A stretch of 38,571 nucleotides of DNA. Source: Candidatus Daviesbacteria bacterium RIFCSPHIGHO2_02_FULL_43_12. Its GTDB lineage: Bacteria > Patescibacteriota > Microgenomatia > Daviesbacterales > UBA10151. The notes under the pieces are model-generated. The model was given only the letters and a program-made list of their open reading frames with translations, made no database searches and was not told where the DNA came from. Positions within the stretch are counted from its first letter, which is position 1, and each line of letters starts with the position of its first letter. The position numbers and the translations under genes were made by a program. Location of the stretch: positions 270,773 to 309,343 of the forward strand of contig MFDD01000002.1 of NCBI GenBank assembly GCA_001776775.1. The letters run 5' to 3'. This document shows positions 17,083 through 26,642 of the stretch, piece by piece.

Positions 17083-17982
17083 TTAAAAGGTAAGTAGATC
17101 TTTCATCTTTTGAGCATATCTTTTAAGTCCGCTCTTAGGTAATTGAACCAATTTGATCCAGTACTGAGTATCCCGGAAAGCCTTTTTAGTTTCTTTATTC
17201 AAATCACCAAGCGAGACATCTTGTGCCGAAAAACCCTGATTTTCCCAAACTTTAAGATACACCACCAAAAACGAAAAAGCCTGCAGAAGACTAAGGACAA
17301 ATCCATGTAGTCCATCCCTATAACCTTCCCTTCCAAAGAAGCGTCCCAAAAATTCGTCCAGTGGCTGCTTGATCAAATCCCGGGAGTTAAAGACATACCC
17401 AGAGTCTTTAAGCTCCTTCGCTTGGATGCCAGTATACCTATTCATTCGTTCTAAGAATTGGGCTATCGACTCATAGTGATGGTGCGTTAAGGCCATCTCC
17501 TGATCCTCTCCCAATCTCAACTCCTTGCCCTGGGTTTGCGGTTTACTATGAATAGCCTCTTTCCAGGTTACCTGACCTCTTTTAAAGAGGCGGATATTAA
17601 AGTCGGGCCACCAGCCTGAATACTCCATCCATTTACCAAAGATTATATTTTTTCGAGGGACTAAGACAAAATCAAACCCGTCTTCACTAACTATTTCTTT
17701 AATCTTTTCGGCAAGCCTGGAGGGAACCTCTTCATCTGCATCTAGCAACAGGATCCACTGAGACTGCGCTTGAGATATCGCGAAGTTTCGGGCCGGTTCA
17801 ACATAACCTGTTTTTTTATGAAACACAACTTTAGCGCCCATCTCTTTGGCGATCTCGACAGTTTTGTCATCGGAATACATATCACAAACAACTACCTCAT
17901 CAGCCCACTGCACAGACGACAGCACCCGTTTAATATTTTGCTCTTCGTTTAGGGTATTAATCACTACTGAGATTTTATTCAT
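17083..17982 (-). CDS. GT2 family glycosyltransferase, WaaE-like
   Basis: A 299-residue GT2 enzyme of the WaaE-like branch, third of its kind in the run. Motifs: MNKISVVINTLNEEQNIKRV (1-20), SSVQWADEVVVCDMYSDDKT (22-41), YVEPARNFAISQAQSQWILL with DAD at 81-83, PDFNIRLFKRGQVTWKEAIH and ALTHHHYESIAQFLERMNRY. The canonical D-G-S-T-D-x-T loop reads DMYSDDKT, a variant also found in archaeal and CPR relatives. The C-terminus has the amphipathic DGLHGFVLSLLQAFSFLVVY stretch followed by a charged tail of about 60 residues, longer than in the sister at 13060. It starts after a 33-bp gap, one of the widest in the run. The donor is unknown. Confidence 0.88.
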   Translation of the reverse strand: MNKISVVINTLNEEQNIKRVLSSVQWADEVVVCDMYSDDKTVEIAKEMGAKVVFHKKTGYVEPARNFAISQAQSQWILLLDADEEVPSRLAEKIKEIVSEDGFDFVLVPRKNIIFGKWMEYSGWWPDFNIRLFKRGQVTWKEAIHSKPQTQGKELRLGEDQEMALTHHHYESIAQFLERMNRYTGIQAKELKDSGYVFNSRDLIKQPLDEFLGRFFGREGYRDGLHGFVLSLLQAFSFLVVYLKVWENQGFSAQDVSLGDLNKETKKAFRDTQYWIKLVQLPKSGLKRYAQKMKDLLTF

Positions 17983-18015
17983 CTATTTATCTTAAACTAT
18001 TTATAACTTGCTTGG

Positions 18016-19734
18016 CTAATCTGTCTTGCTAGACGAAAAAAGATAAAAAATTGGCATCCCTGAGGGCTGAGTAAAAACCTTAATTAATTTAAGATCAGCA
18101 GGCACTCGCGAGGGCTCATTTTTTAGATCCTGCACTATCTCCTTTTGCGTGGCTAAATACAGAGTCCGGACCGGGAGCTTAGTACCTAGTTCATACAACC
18201 CAATCCCATCTCCTTCTGAGGTGAAATAGAACTTATCTAATTTACGCACTTTTCCAAATGGAGCAAGGTCTTCTTTCTGGGGAAAACGTTCTTGAAGCTC
18301 TTGGGGTGGGAACTTAGCGTAACTTAAGAAAAACTTAAATAAAGGTTCATCGGCCTGACTAATAATCACCCTATCATATGCATCAGCTAGGCTTTCGGTT
18401 TCTATAATAGCCTCTTTAATCCCAGCATGCCACCATCTTTCTGATTCAATTGGATAATGAGCCAAATATTGATGTACAAAAAATATAAAACTGATTAAAT
18501 AAGTACCTATGGTACCAACTCTCGCTAAATACATCAGACTTCGAGATTTTTGCCCGGATAAAAGCTTGCTTAGACCAAAGCTTACCAGTATCAAAAGCGG
18601 CGGGAGCATTAAAATCAAGCGAGTCGCATGATCCCCACCTTGATCAGTCAGGGCAGCCGGAATAGGAGCCAGCAGTAGCCAGCCAATAATAAATAATTTA
18701 ATTTTTGTAGGGATGGCAGAGATAAAAAAGACGATCAGTCCAAGCAGCAAAAATACGAAATCAATTTTATACATCACCCCCATTCCCTGGATCGAGTGAC
18801 GAGGGTTATGATCGCCTTTGGTAAATAAAAACTGACTAGAAAAAGAGGTTAAATAGTTATTGAGGAAAACATTTCCCAGGTAGGTCACCTTATTATGTAG
18901 TAGCTTTTCTGGAAGAGTAGCCGCTACTCCATTGGCCGCATTTGGATCTCTTCGCTTCGCATCGGCCAAACGCTCAAAGCCAATCGAGGGCTCGATTGTT
19001 TTATCGGCAAGAATAGAAATACTCCCAAACCTCTCTGCTCCCCCAGCAAAAAGAGTACTCCAGGTAATCGGAATTATTACCAGCATAAAAGCCATGATAC
19101 AAGCCACCAATGCTTTTCGAGGAAGTTTTTGTAATTCTCTCCACCATAAAGCTAATATCAAAATAAGTATTAATGGTAAAAAAAGCTTTGCGGTGGAATA
19201 GACCCAAGGTAATAGTCCCAGAGATACAGAGGCGAGTATTAAGTAGTTTGGTTTCCTGAGTCCTTTCAAAAAGCTCCAAATTCCGAGTAACAATAGCAGG
19301 ATCATCTCACTTACTTCAAAGCCAGTTCGAGAATAATGAATATGCCAGGGAGAAAGACTTATTGCCACAGCAGAGAGCAGGGCCACTCGTTCGTCACCGG
19401 AAAGCTCCTTGACCAATAGATACAATAGATAGATGCTTAATACCCCCAAGATCACCGAGGGGAGCCTTACTCCAAGTGGCGTAATACCAAAAAGTGCCAC
19501 AGTTGGTACAGTCGTATAGAGGTATAGCGGTGTTCTGTATTCTGCCAAAGACTCAAAATGTATCGGCATGAAGTTTCCCATATAGTCTTTACCTGTCGTT
19601 AATATCGAATATGCCTGATACCCCACATCAAGTTCGTCACCAAATAAAGACACCGGAACTTTATCCAAATAAATAAAGCGTAGAAAAAATCCAATGATCA
19701 TAGCGGCTGCTAATATTATTTTTTTATACTTCAT
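18016..19734 (-). CDS. PMT/ArnT-like GT-C glycosyltransferase (fourth, divergent member of the subgroup)
   Basis: A 572-residue GT-C protein related to the trio at 6346-11199. The first loop reads VPVSLFGDELDVGYQAYSIL (26-45), with Asp33-Glu34 in place of the WDEA box, then GKDYMGNFMPIHFESLAEYR and TPLYLYT. PWHIHYSRTGFEVSE is a conserved second loop seen in all four. TDQGGDHATRLILMLPP corresponds to the PHALR loop. The soluble tail has SERWWHAGIKEAIIETE and DEPLFKFFLSYAKFPP, aligning with the DWQYG and QPYIF blocks of the others but more diverged. The start ATG overlaps the stop of the 676-residue gene as ATGA. Role: outer-face sugar transfer from a polyprenyl-phosphate donor, inferred from the family. 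Confidence 0.83.
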   Translation of the reverse strand: MKYKKIILAAAMIIGFFLRFIYLDKVPVSLFGDELDVGYQAYSILTTGKDYMGNFMPIHFESLAEYRTPLYLYTTVPTVALFGITPLGVRLPSVILGVLSIYLLYLLVKELSGDERVALLSAVAISLSPWHIHYSRTGFEVSEMILLLLLGIWSFLKGLRKPNYLILASVSLGLLPWVYSTAKLFLPLILILILALWWRELQKLPRKALVACIMAFMLVIIPITWSTLFAGGAERFGSISILADKTIEPSIGFERLADAKRRDPNAANGVAATLPEKLLHNKVTYLGNVFLNNYLTSFSSQFLFTKGDHNPRHSIQGMGVMYKIDFVFLLLGLIVFFISAIPTKIKLFIIGWLLLAPIPAALTDQGGDHATRLILMLPPLLILVSFGLSKLLSGQKSRSLMYLARVGTIGTYLISFIFFVHQYLAHYPIESERWWHAGIKEAIIETESLADAYDRVIISQADEPLFKFFLSYAKFPPQELQERFPQKEDLAPFGKVRKLDKFYFTSEGDGIGLYELGTKLPVRTLYLATQKEIVQDLKNEPSRVPADLKLIKVFTQPSGMPIFYLFSSSKTD

Positions 19735-21761
19735 ATTTTCGGTATCTCGATGTAGCTATCCAACACCTTGTGGTCAACTTTTAAGACTCTAGCATGGTCA
19801 TTTTCAAAGATAGTACTTACTCCTAGAGGAGTCAAATCTACTTTAAACTGCTGGTTCCAGACTAGATAGATGTAGTTAATATTATTTTCCTGTAAATATT
19901 TTTGGATAAATTTTAAATCCTTACTTTGAAACAATAGTTCTCGCTGTTTTAATTTATCCTCTATCTTGTACCCCATGATCGTCAGCTGTTCTGAGTCAGA
20001 CAGGAAGGTTCTTCTTCCAGAAAAGGCTGGCACATACCCGGTGTCATACCAGGCGTAAATAGGAATCGGTGGCTTAGTGAACCCAGCGGCCGAGTATCCG
20101 TCAAAGGGAGCTGTAAAGACAATATCTCTCGAGGTTAAATTTTTATTGATAAAGCTTAAAGCTGCTAGCTCTTGGTTGGAGACCATCGACAAAGGGTGAT
20201 TAGTATAAAACTGTAGGAGTAAACCAACTTGGGTCGGTACGGCTAATATAATCACTATGCTAGCAAATGCTATCTTTAACGCTTTAGATTTTAGTTTAGT
20301 CAGCAACCAAAAGGTGGCGATGGCAGCTAAAAATCCAAAGAGCAGCAAAAAGTATTGATTAAACTGAATAACATTCCAGGCCACTCCCTTTTGCACAAAA
20401 AGCACTGGGATAAAAAAGGAGGCTGTGGTGATACTTAAAAAGAAAACTTCAAAGTAGTGGGAAAATATTCTCTGGCGCAGCATTTGCCAAAAAGCGATAA
20501 ATCCCAAAATCCTCATTCCTAAGTTTCCAGTTAAAAAAATTAAAAAGGCTTCTGTCTCGAGCTGAATCACCCGTTTTAAATTGTGTTCATAGATATAAGT
20601 CTGCCGGCGGAGCTCCATGTCCATCCAATTCAAGCGGTCACTGGCTACCACCATTGTCCGAATAAACCACCATGGCTGCCAAATTACAAAATCCTGAGAG
20701 TTTTGACTATTGGGCAGATATATCCCTAAACTCACTAAAAACACCCCTGCAGTTAAAGGAATCAAACCCAAGCTCCTTTTTCTTAAAAGATCCACAATTA
20801 ATACGATAACTAACCCCCCGAGTACCAGTAACCCTCCGTAAACTTTAAATTCAATAATACTTCCACCCAGCAGAATCAAAACCGGTAATAGATTTTTAGG
20901 CTTAGTTTCAAAATAGCGATAGAGTACAAACAAAAAGGTGGTGAGGATTATAAAAGCTGAGGCGTGTGGAGGATTTCCCAATACTGACTGAGTTTGGGAG
21001 ACCCAAAAGATTGACTCACCCGATAAGTTGTGACTACGCGGGATGGTGAGCAAGTAACCAAAACTTCCACAGAAGTATGTTAGTATCATCGCCCAGATAC
21101 CGGCTCCCTCCTTTTTAGTCCATCTTCTCACTAGACAAAAAGCTGATAGTCCCAGCAGCAAAGAAAAGAGGATTGGCATAAATCTAAAATAGACATCCAA
21201 ATTGGAGAAGGGAAAGAGTCTAGTGATCTCAGACATCAGCAGATCGACAAAGAAATGATAGTTCTGGAGAGTATATCCGGCGTACTCTGGATTCTGCAGC
21301 GGTACCACTCCTTTATGGAACTCCTCCATTAAACTAAGATGCCAGATTCCGTCATGGCCATGCGAACTCCAAAAGTAGATGCCCTCTGGGTATTTAAAGC
21401 CGGAAGGGGCATTAACCGCCACCTGTCCGATCATCCCGACTATCAAGACTATCCAAAACCACTTGGATACTTTAAGTATTGCACTCTTCCAAATATTTAC
21501 TTTTTCTATCCAGGCAAAGATCAAACCAACCATCACCCAAGCCCAAATCAAATCCCTTAGGTGAATTAAAGTTAAGAAATAAGCCAGCAGAGTAAAAATT
21601 ACCAGACCCAAGACAGTGGAGAGCAAAAACTTCTCTAATAAATCGTCGCTTTCAATTTTTAACTTCTTCAAAATTAAGGCTCCGGGGGAGGTAAAAATAA
21701 TTAAACCAACGGCCAAAAAAACCGGGATGAGTAATATTTGAATGACTATTTGTTGTAACAT
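19731..21761 (-). CDS. Large multi-pass membrane protein, GT-C-like, unnamed family (short paralogue)
   Basis: A 676-residue protein with about 13 hydrophobic segments that I cannot assign to a named family. It begins with a helix and SPGALILKKLKIESDDLLEK. The first long external loop has FWSSHGHDGIWHLSLMEEFH (130-149), followed by AGYTLQNYHFFVDLLMSEI (161-179). His136-Asp137 sit where GT-C enzymes keep their catalytic acid. QSVLGNPPHASAFIILTTFLF, FKVYGGLLVLGGL, and a C-terminal soluble tail starting near SNQELAALSFINKN with YAWYDTGYVPAFSGRRTFLS complete it. The upstream protein (21764-25192) matches it over its whole length from residue ~498 on, sharing HDGIWHLSL, FxVYG/FKAYA, GNLG and a similar tail. 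An outer-face glycosyltransferase is likely from architecture and context; no activity can be claimed. Confidence 0.7.
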   Translation of the reverse strand: MLQQIVIQILLIPVFLAVGLIIFTSPGALILKKLKIESDDLLEKFLLSTVLGLVIFTLLAYFLTLIHLRDLIWAWVMVGLIFAWIEKVNIWKSAILKVSKWFWIVLIVGMIGQVAVNAPSGFKYPEGIYFWSSHGHDGIWHLSLMEEFHKGVVPLQNPEYAGYTLQNYHFFVDLLMSEITRLFPFSNLDVYFRFMPILFSLLLGLSAFCLVRRWTKKEGAGIWAMILTYFCGSFGYLLTIPRSHNLSGESIFWVSQTQSVLGNPPHASAFIILTTFLFVLYRYFETKPKNLLPVLILLGGSIIEFKVYGGLLVLGGLVIVLIVDLLRKRSLGLIPLTAGVFLVSLGIYLPNSQNSQDFVIWQPWWFIRTMVVASDRLNWMDMELRRQTYIYEHNLKRVIQLETEAFLIFLTGNLGMRILGFIAFWQMLRQRIFSHYFEVFFLSITTASFFIPVLFVQKGVAWNVIQFNQYFLLLFGFLAAIATFWLLTKLKSKALKIAFASIVIILAVPTQVGLLLQFYTNHPLSMVSNQELAALSFINKNLTSRDIVFTAPFDGYSAAGFTKPPIPIYAWYDTGYVPAFSGRRTFLSDSEQLTIMGYKIEDKLKQRELLFQSKDLKFIQKYLQENNINYIYLVWNQQFKVDLTPLGVSTIFENDHARVLKVDHKVLDSYIEIPKI

Positions 21762-21763
21762 TT

Positions 21764-24700
21764 CTAGTTGACTTGGTAGATTACTACTTCTCCATTTTCA
21801 AAAATATTTTTTACCGACGAGGACTCTTCAATAGATAAATTATAGTGTTTTTGGAGATAAATGTACCTAATCGAATTAGCCCGCAACATGTCCGCGCCTC
21901 TTAAACCCTTGCTCTGTAAAAATTCGTTAGCTTCTACTCGACGTTTCATATAATCTGTTCCGAGTATCTCTTGCTGAATCTCATCCTCCAGAAAAGTAGG
22001 GTGCTTGGAATAGGCGCTGACGTAGGCCGTTGTTTCGTAAGCATATAGCGGACGCGGTTCTAAGAAATCGTTTTTAGTATTTTTACTATATGGCACAGTT
22101 AATACTACTCCAGACGGTTGATCTTGTAAAAACTGTAGGGCCGCGAGCTCATCGATACTAATAAAAGTATGCGGACGAGACACTAGATAGCTTGTGGCGG
22201 TAACCAGGGAATTTATCGGAGCCATCAAGATAAGAGCTACTATTACTAAAGAAGCTAAGGCTTTAAATTTAAATCTAACCAAACTACCTAAAAGTATTCC
22301 GGTTAATACGGCCGCTATATACATTCCATAATAGAAAAACTGGATCACATTCCAAGAATTTCCTTGCTGTACAAAAAGTAGTGGTAAAACAAAGGAAACC
22401 AGGGTAAATACTAGTAAAATAACCATATTTGTATTTCTCCAGGTTCTTTTTTGAAAAAGCACAAGTAATCCTATTACTCTAACTCCCAAGTTCCCCGCTA
22501 AGAATATCATTAGAGAGACCGCCTCAGCTAGAAGATACTTAAACCAATTACTCGTTTGAAAATAAGTTTCTCTGGCAGAAGCTAGTTTGGCCCATCCTAC
22601 CCGATCAGGAAAATCAATCATACCGTGGACTAACCAAAATGGCTGGAACATAAACACTCCAGCGGCTTTAAAATTAGGTAGATATAGACCAAGGGCTAAT
22701 CCTCCACTAGTTAAGAGTCCAGCCAGTAATGCTGGTTTTTTATTCTTCAATAATTCCCAAAGACTAAAAACTAGTAGCGCAGTTGATGTTAGCAAAAAAG
22801 CGTAGGCTTTAAACCCGAGTAAGCTAGCGTTGACTAGCGCAAGTATCAGCATAGATTTCCAACTTCGCCTTTCCGAAAAGAGTAGGTGGAAAAAAAGTAT
22901 GCATACCAAAAGCGAGATGGCAAATGGGGGATTAAGATTAAGAGAGACTGGTTGATTAGCCCAAAAGGTTGACTCTCCTCCAAAGTGTCCTTCTCTTAAA
23001 AATTCCACTATCCAGCCAAAGCTTCCGGAAAAGTAAACAAAAAACAGCACAAAGACATTGGTCTGAAAATTTCTCCTCTCTAGTTTGTCCGGTGAGATTA
23101 GTTGCACCAAAGAAAGACTGCCAATCCCCAGAAGGAGAGAAAAGATAACTGGATAAAATCTAAACAGTAAATCAGAGGTGGCTACTCCCGTTAAAAGATG
23201 GGTTGTCGCGAGTAGAAGATCGTAAAGATAATGATAGTTAATCAGCTGCACCCCGGAAAGGGTGGGATTATTTGGAGGTAACCCCAAAAGAAGAGAGTTA
23301 ACCAAACTTAAGTGCCAAATCCCATCATGAGCATTCGGCCCCCAAAACCCATCTCCATAGTTAAAATGACTTCCACTCATTACTACTGGTAGTACTTGAA
23401 AAACTATTCCCAAACCCACTATCGCACTTAAAATAAGTGCTCTGGGAGTAAACTTCGGTCGGGGAATGTTTTTGTAGGCTTTTTTGAGAATATATAAAAA
23501 CGTAGCTACCCCACATACTACTGGTGCAAAGAGGTAGACTCCAAAGAAACCGGAGATATAACTTAAAACCACAAATTGGATTAACCCATAAACTGTGGAT
23601 AAAAATATCCAGCCTATAAATGTATCGGGCTTTTGAATTTGAGTGATGACCAAAGCTCCGGGAATAATGATCAGGGCGACCAAAAAGAGCATAAAGATAG
23701 TCAAGTCTCTAGCAATTATCAAGGGCCTAGCTTGCCAGCTGATTGATGAGGGAAATAAGGGTGCTAGATTTCTAGTAACTCCTTGTCTTTGAGCCGTTAA
23801 GATAGCCGAGTCGATAGTATAAGTATTATTATCAAACTTTATATCTCTTGGTAAAAGGGTTAGGTTGTGTGACTGATTAGCCTGATTTGTCAGAGTAATT
23901 AAGACATTTAGTCCATTTTTGCTTACTTTAAAATTATTGATTTTTCCTTCGCTTAATTGCCACTGTTTCCCAAAAGTAACTTGATCCAAGACTCGTGTTG
24001 TAGAAGTTGCAAAATAAACATGCTCACAACTCTCCTGCAAGCAAACCTCCTGGTCTCCATCTCGGTATTGGCGGATATCCCGAATCGAGAGTCCTGCTGA
24101 ATCTTTAAAGATACCTATTCTATAGTAAGGGTTTTGAAACCAAATAGTCTGATCTTCTCCTCCCAATGGGTTATCGGCAATTATCAACTGGCTCGGTGAG
24201 ACGCCTGGAAACTGCCGACTATACCAATTGACGAACTGGGACATGGTAGTTACTTGCAGCCCACTTGACTGTTTAGTTTTTAAAGCAGCTAGTTGACGCT
24301 CATATTCAGCTCCATATTTGCTCCAGGAATAGGAATTTTCCAGCCCGACCGTCAGTTGATTAAATTGATTATTTTTTTGGGAAAGGTAAGTATCGACCAA
24401 TCTATTAAAATAGTTAATATCTAATTGATGATAGTCAATATAATCATTTGGTTGGACGCTATAGGTACTCTCTTCAACTGCTTTACCATATCCATTCACG
24501 GGATCTCTGCTCGCCCACTGCATCAAGACTACCGGAATTTTGCCCGCCTCATCACGAGCCGGAATAAGGGCGTTTGTTTTATATGGATAATAAGGCGTTG
24601 CCCAGTACTGTCCCCAAATTTGATAATCATCAGTTGAGTATTGGTCTGCGACAATCAACCCGGCATTCACATGATACTCTTCTGTCATCAATTTCAGGGA

Positions 24701-25192
24701 AAAACTATCTATCCACCAGGCACCTACAGAGGTAGGATAATATCCAAAGATGTCTTTAAATTTTTCAAAAAGAGTTTGCACCAGGAGTTTTCTTTCAGCA
24801 GTTGAATAGCCCGTTAATAGAGCGGAGCCAGCTTGGTGCCATGAGCTACTTTTATGATAAGTCACATTAGCCGCCTCAGCCAAGGAGGGTGTAACTTCTA
24901 AAAAAAGCCCTTTTTCCTGATTACTGGGTGCTCTCTTCAAAAGAGCGACTATCTCTTTATTTGCCAAGGCATCGAATCTTAGCAGCCAAGTAGCCGGGAG
25001 CTGATAGTTTTTTAGTATTTCGAATTGCCGATTGACGCTATCGGCTGGAGTTTGATCTGACAAATCCCAGAATTCGTCACCTCGTATCGGATTAACGACC
25101 GTCACGAAGGCTGGCGAGGAGTATGCTAAAGCCTTAACCGGAAAGAAGACCTCAAATAAAAAGACTGCACAAATAATTAATAGTTTATACAT
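21764..25192 (-). CDS. Fusion protein: secreted deacetylase-like domain + GT-C-like membrane domain
   Basis: The largest protein here, 1142 residues. A signal peptide (1-23, ending VKALA) precedes an external region of about 470 residues. It starts FVTVVNPIRGDEFWDL (29-44), then LPATWLLRFDAL (65-76), EKGLFLEVTPSLAEAA (93-108), FGYYPTSVGAWWIDSFSLKL (149-168), VVLMQWASRDPVNGYG (221-236) and VGLENSYSWSKY (282-293). The order resembles polysaccharide deacetylase or related (beta/alpha) barrels ('PATW' like PATF), but I cannot see a standard HxxxH metal site. A beta-rich segment (about 350-480) follows. From ~498 a multi-pass domain matches the downstream gene, with HDGIWHLSL at 622-630 and INYHYLYDLL at 651-660. 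I start at 25192, where the signal peptide begins; a frame to 25234 adds 14 residues of charged sequence. It overlaps the flippase gene by 8 bp. The role is unknown. Confidence 0.75.
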   Translation of the reverse strand: MYKLLIICAVFLFEVFFPVKALAYSSPAFVTVVNPIRGDEFWDLSDQTPADSVNRQFEILKNYQLPATWLLRFDALANKEIVALLKRAPSNQEKGLFLEVTPSLAEAANVTYHKSSSWHQAGSALLTGYSTAERKLLVQTLFEKFKDIFGYYPTSVGAWWIDSFSLKLMTEEYHVNAGLIVADQYSTDDYQIWGQYWATPYYPYKTNALIPARDEAGKIPVVLMQWASRDPVNGYGKAVEESTYSVQPNDYIDYHQLDINYFNRLVDTYLSQKNNQFNQLTVGLENSYSWSKYGAEYERQLAALKTKQSSGLQVTTMSQFVNWYSRQFPGVSPSQLIIADNPLGGEDQTIWFQNPYYRIGIFKDSAGLSIRDIRQYRDGDQEVCLQESCEHVYFATSTTRVLDQVTFGKQWQLSEGKINNFKVSKNGLNVLITLTNQANQSHNLTLLPRDIKFDNNTYTIDSAILTAQRQGVTRNLAPLFPSSISWQARPLIIARDLTIFMLFLVALIIIPGALVITQIQKPDTFIGWIFLSTVYGLIQFVVLSYISGFFGVYLFAPVVCGVATFLYILKKAYKNIPRPKFTPRALILSAIVGLGIVFQVLPVVMSGSHFNYGDGFWGPNAHDGIWHLSLVNSLLLGLPPNNPTLSGVQLINYHYLYDLLLATTHLLTGVATSDLLFRFYPVIFSLLLGIGSLSLVQLISPDKLERRNFQTNVFVLFFVYFSGSFGWIVEFLREGHFGGESTFWANQPVSLNLNPPFAISLLVCILFFHLLFSERRSWKSMLILALVNASLLGFKAYAFLLTSTALLVFSLWELLKNKKPALLAGLLTSGGLALGLYLPNFKAAGVFMFQPFWLVHGMIDFPDRVGWAKLASARETYFQTSNWFKYLLAEAVSLMIFLAGNLGVRVIGLLVLFQKRTWRNTNMVILLVFTLVSFVLPLLFVQQGNSWNVIQFFYYGMYIAAVLTGILLGSLVRFKFKALASLVIVALILMAPINSLVTATSYLVSRPHTFISIDELAALQFLQDQPSGVVLTVPYSKNTKNDFLEPRPLYAYETTAYVSAYSKHPTFLEDEIQQEILGTDYMKRRVEANEFLQSKGLRGADMLRANSIRYIYLQKHYNLSIEESSSVKNIFENGEVVIYQVN

Positions 25193-26642
25193 TGCGAAAA
25201 TTTTGGATCTCGCGTAATATTTTATTTTTACCAAGTATAAAAATTAGTCCACCATAAACAACTCCGCCCAAAGCCACTGCAACTGCCAAGCTTAGTTTAT
25301 CCTTAACATAAAATCTGGAAAACACACCCACTACTATACTCATTAATAAAGAAACTGCAGTTGGCAGTAGTATAGATTCCAAAACTTTAATCCTTAAAAC
25401 CCTTTTAACTAAGATTATGGTTATTATGGAAGTAAATGAAATAATAAACGAAGAAATTGCTACCCCAGTAAACCCATAATTAATGGTCAGTAACGGTGTT
25501 AGCAGCCAAGTCAGGACCGTCCAAAAAATCATTAGTTTCAAGGTCATTTTAATATGTCCGATGGCATTTAAAACATTTGTAAAGGTTGTCGAAATCACCG
25601 CCCAAAATGTAGATGAAGCAAAAAGATAGAAGCTCGGAATTGCTGCTTCAACCTTTGAAGAGAGTATATGTGTCACCACAGATGGCAGAACTGCCCCGAG
25701 TCCAAAGAGAAGCGGGTAGACAATTAGCGCTGTTAAAAACAGTGTTTTTTCAATGACTTTTTCTAAAGAAGCTTTGTCACTTTGTAAGCGGGAAAAAAGA
25801 GGAAAGCTGATGCGTATAATAATATTCATTCCTTCCAGTGGAAGAAAGGCCATCGACTGCGCCCAGGTCACATAGCCTACCCCAATGGGCCCAATAATAT
25901 GTGCAATAATTAAAGGAACTAAACGGTCTTTAAGCAAAGCTAGTAGACTGTTTAATTGAAAGGGTACCCCAAAAGATAGCAGCTTTCGGATAACTTGTGT
26001 ATCTAACTGAAAACCAACTCGAACGGGGGCAATGACATAAATTAAAATAACTCCGACTATTCTCTGTGTTAAAGCAGCCAAAGAAAAACTCCAGATTCCA
26101 AAATTTGCATAGGCTAAGATAATTAAAAGGGACACATAGATAACCGTTTCCACAATATCCACAATTACCAAAGATCTAAACTTAAGCTCTCGCTCCAACA
26201 TTACCGCCGGAATTACTTTTAATGAAGACAAGAAAAAACACACTCCCAAAATACGAATCAGCCAGACCCCGTCATCGTTTAAATGATAAAAATTGGCTAG
26301 CATCGGGGCTGAGAGAATAATCAACAAACTCAAAATTGTGACCAAAGTTTGTTGAATGGTAAATGTGCTCTTGATATCAGACGAAGTTACCGCTTCCTTT
26401 TTTTGGATCAAGGAGGCTGCCAGTCCAATGTCCGAAAAGAAACTAAAAAAACTGATTATCCCATTGGAAATGTTAAAAATTCCAATAGTCTCAACCGATA
26501 AAATTCTAATAAGAATGAAATTATTCGTGAGCAGGCCAAAGAAACTAGTCGCTAAAGAGCCAAAGGTCAAACTCATAAACGAAGACACTACTCTTTTTTT
26601 TATGTTCTTAATATCTATACTCAGGGACTGCGCTTCTTCCAT
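25185..26642 (-). CDS. Polysaccharide flippase, WzxC-like (MOP superfamily)
   Basis: A 485-residue multi-pass protein of the WzxC-like branch of polysaccharide exporters. After a charged N-terminus (IDIKNIKKRVVSS) come LATSFFGLLTNNFILIRILS and SVETIGIFNISNGIISFFSF, the family N-terminal block. VIPAVMLERELKFRSLVIVD (around 173-192) is a strong WzxC signature (compare 'ALLxRELRFR'). FGVPFQLNSLLALLKDRLVP and ITFTNVLNAIGHIKMTLKL-type segments follow. About 14 hydrophobic segments are visible. It differs clearly from the other flippase at 460, so the locus encodes two exporters, perhaps for two different lipid-linked glycans. The ATG overlaps the upstream PTPS-related stop as TAATG. Confidence 0.9.
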   Translation of the reverse strand: MEEAQSLSIDIKNIKKRVVSSFMSLTFGSLATSFFGLLTNNFILIRILSVETIGIFNISNGIISFFSFFSDIGLAASLIQKKEAVTSSDIKSTFTIQQTLVTILSLLIILSAPMLANFYHLNDDGVWLIRILGVCFFLSSLKVIPAVMLERELKFRSLVIVDIVETVIYVSLLIILAYANFGIWSFSLAALTQRIVGVILIYVIAPVRVGFQLDTQVIRKLLSFGVPFQLNSLLALLKDRLVPLIIAHIIGPIGVGYVTWAQSMAFLPLEGMNIIIRISFPLFSRLQSDKASLEKVIEKTLFLTALIVYPLLFGLGAVLPSVVTHILSSKVEAAIPSFYLFASSTFWAVISTTFTNVLNAIGHIKMTLKLMIFWTVLTWLLTPLLTINYGFTGVAISSFIISFTSIITIILVKRVLRIKVLESILLPTAVSLLMSIVVGVFSRFYVKDKLSLAVAVALGGVVYGGLIFILGKNKILREIQNFRNV

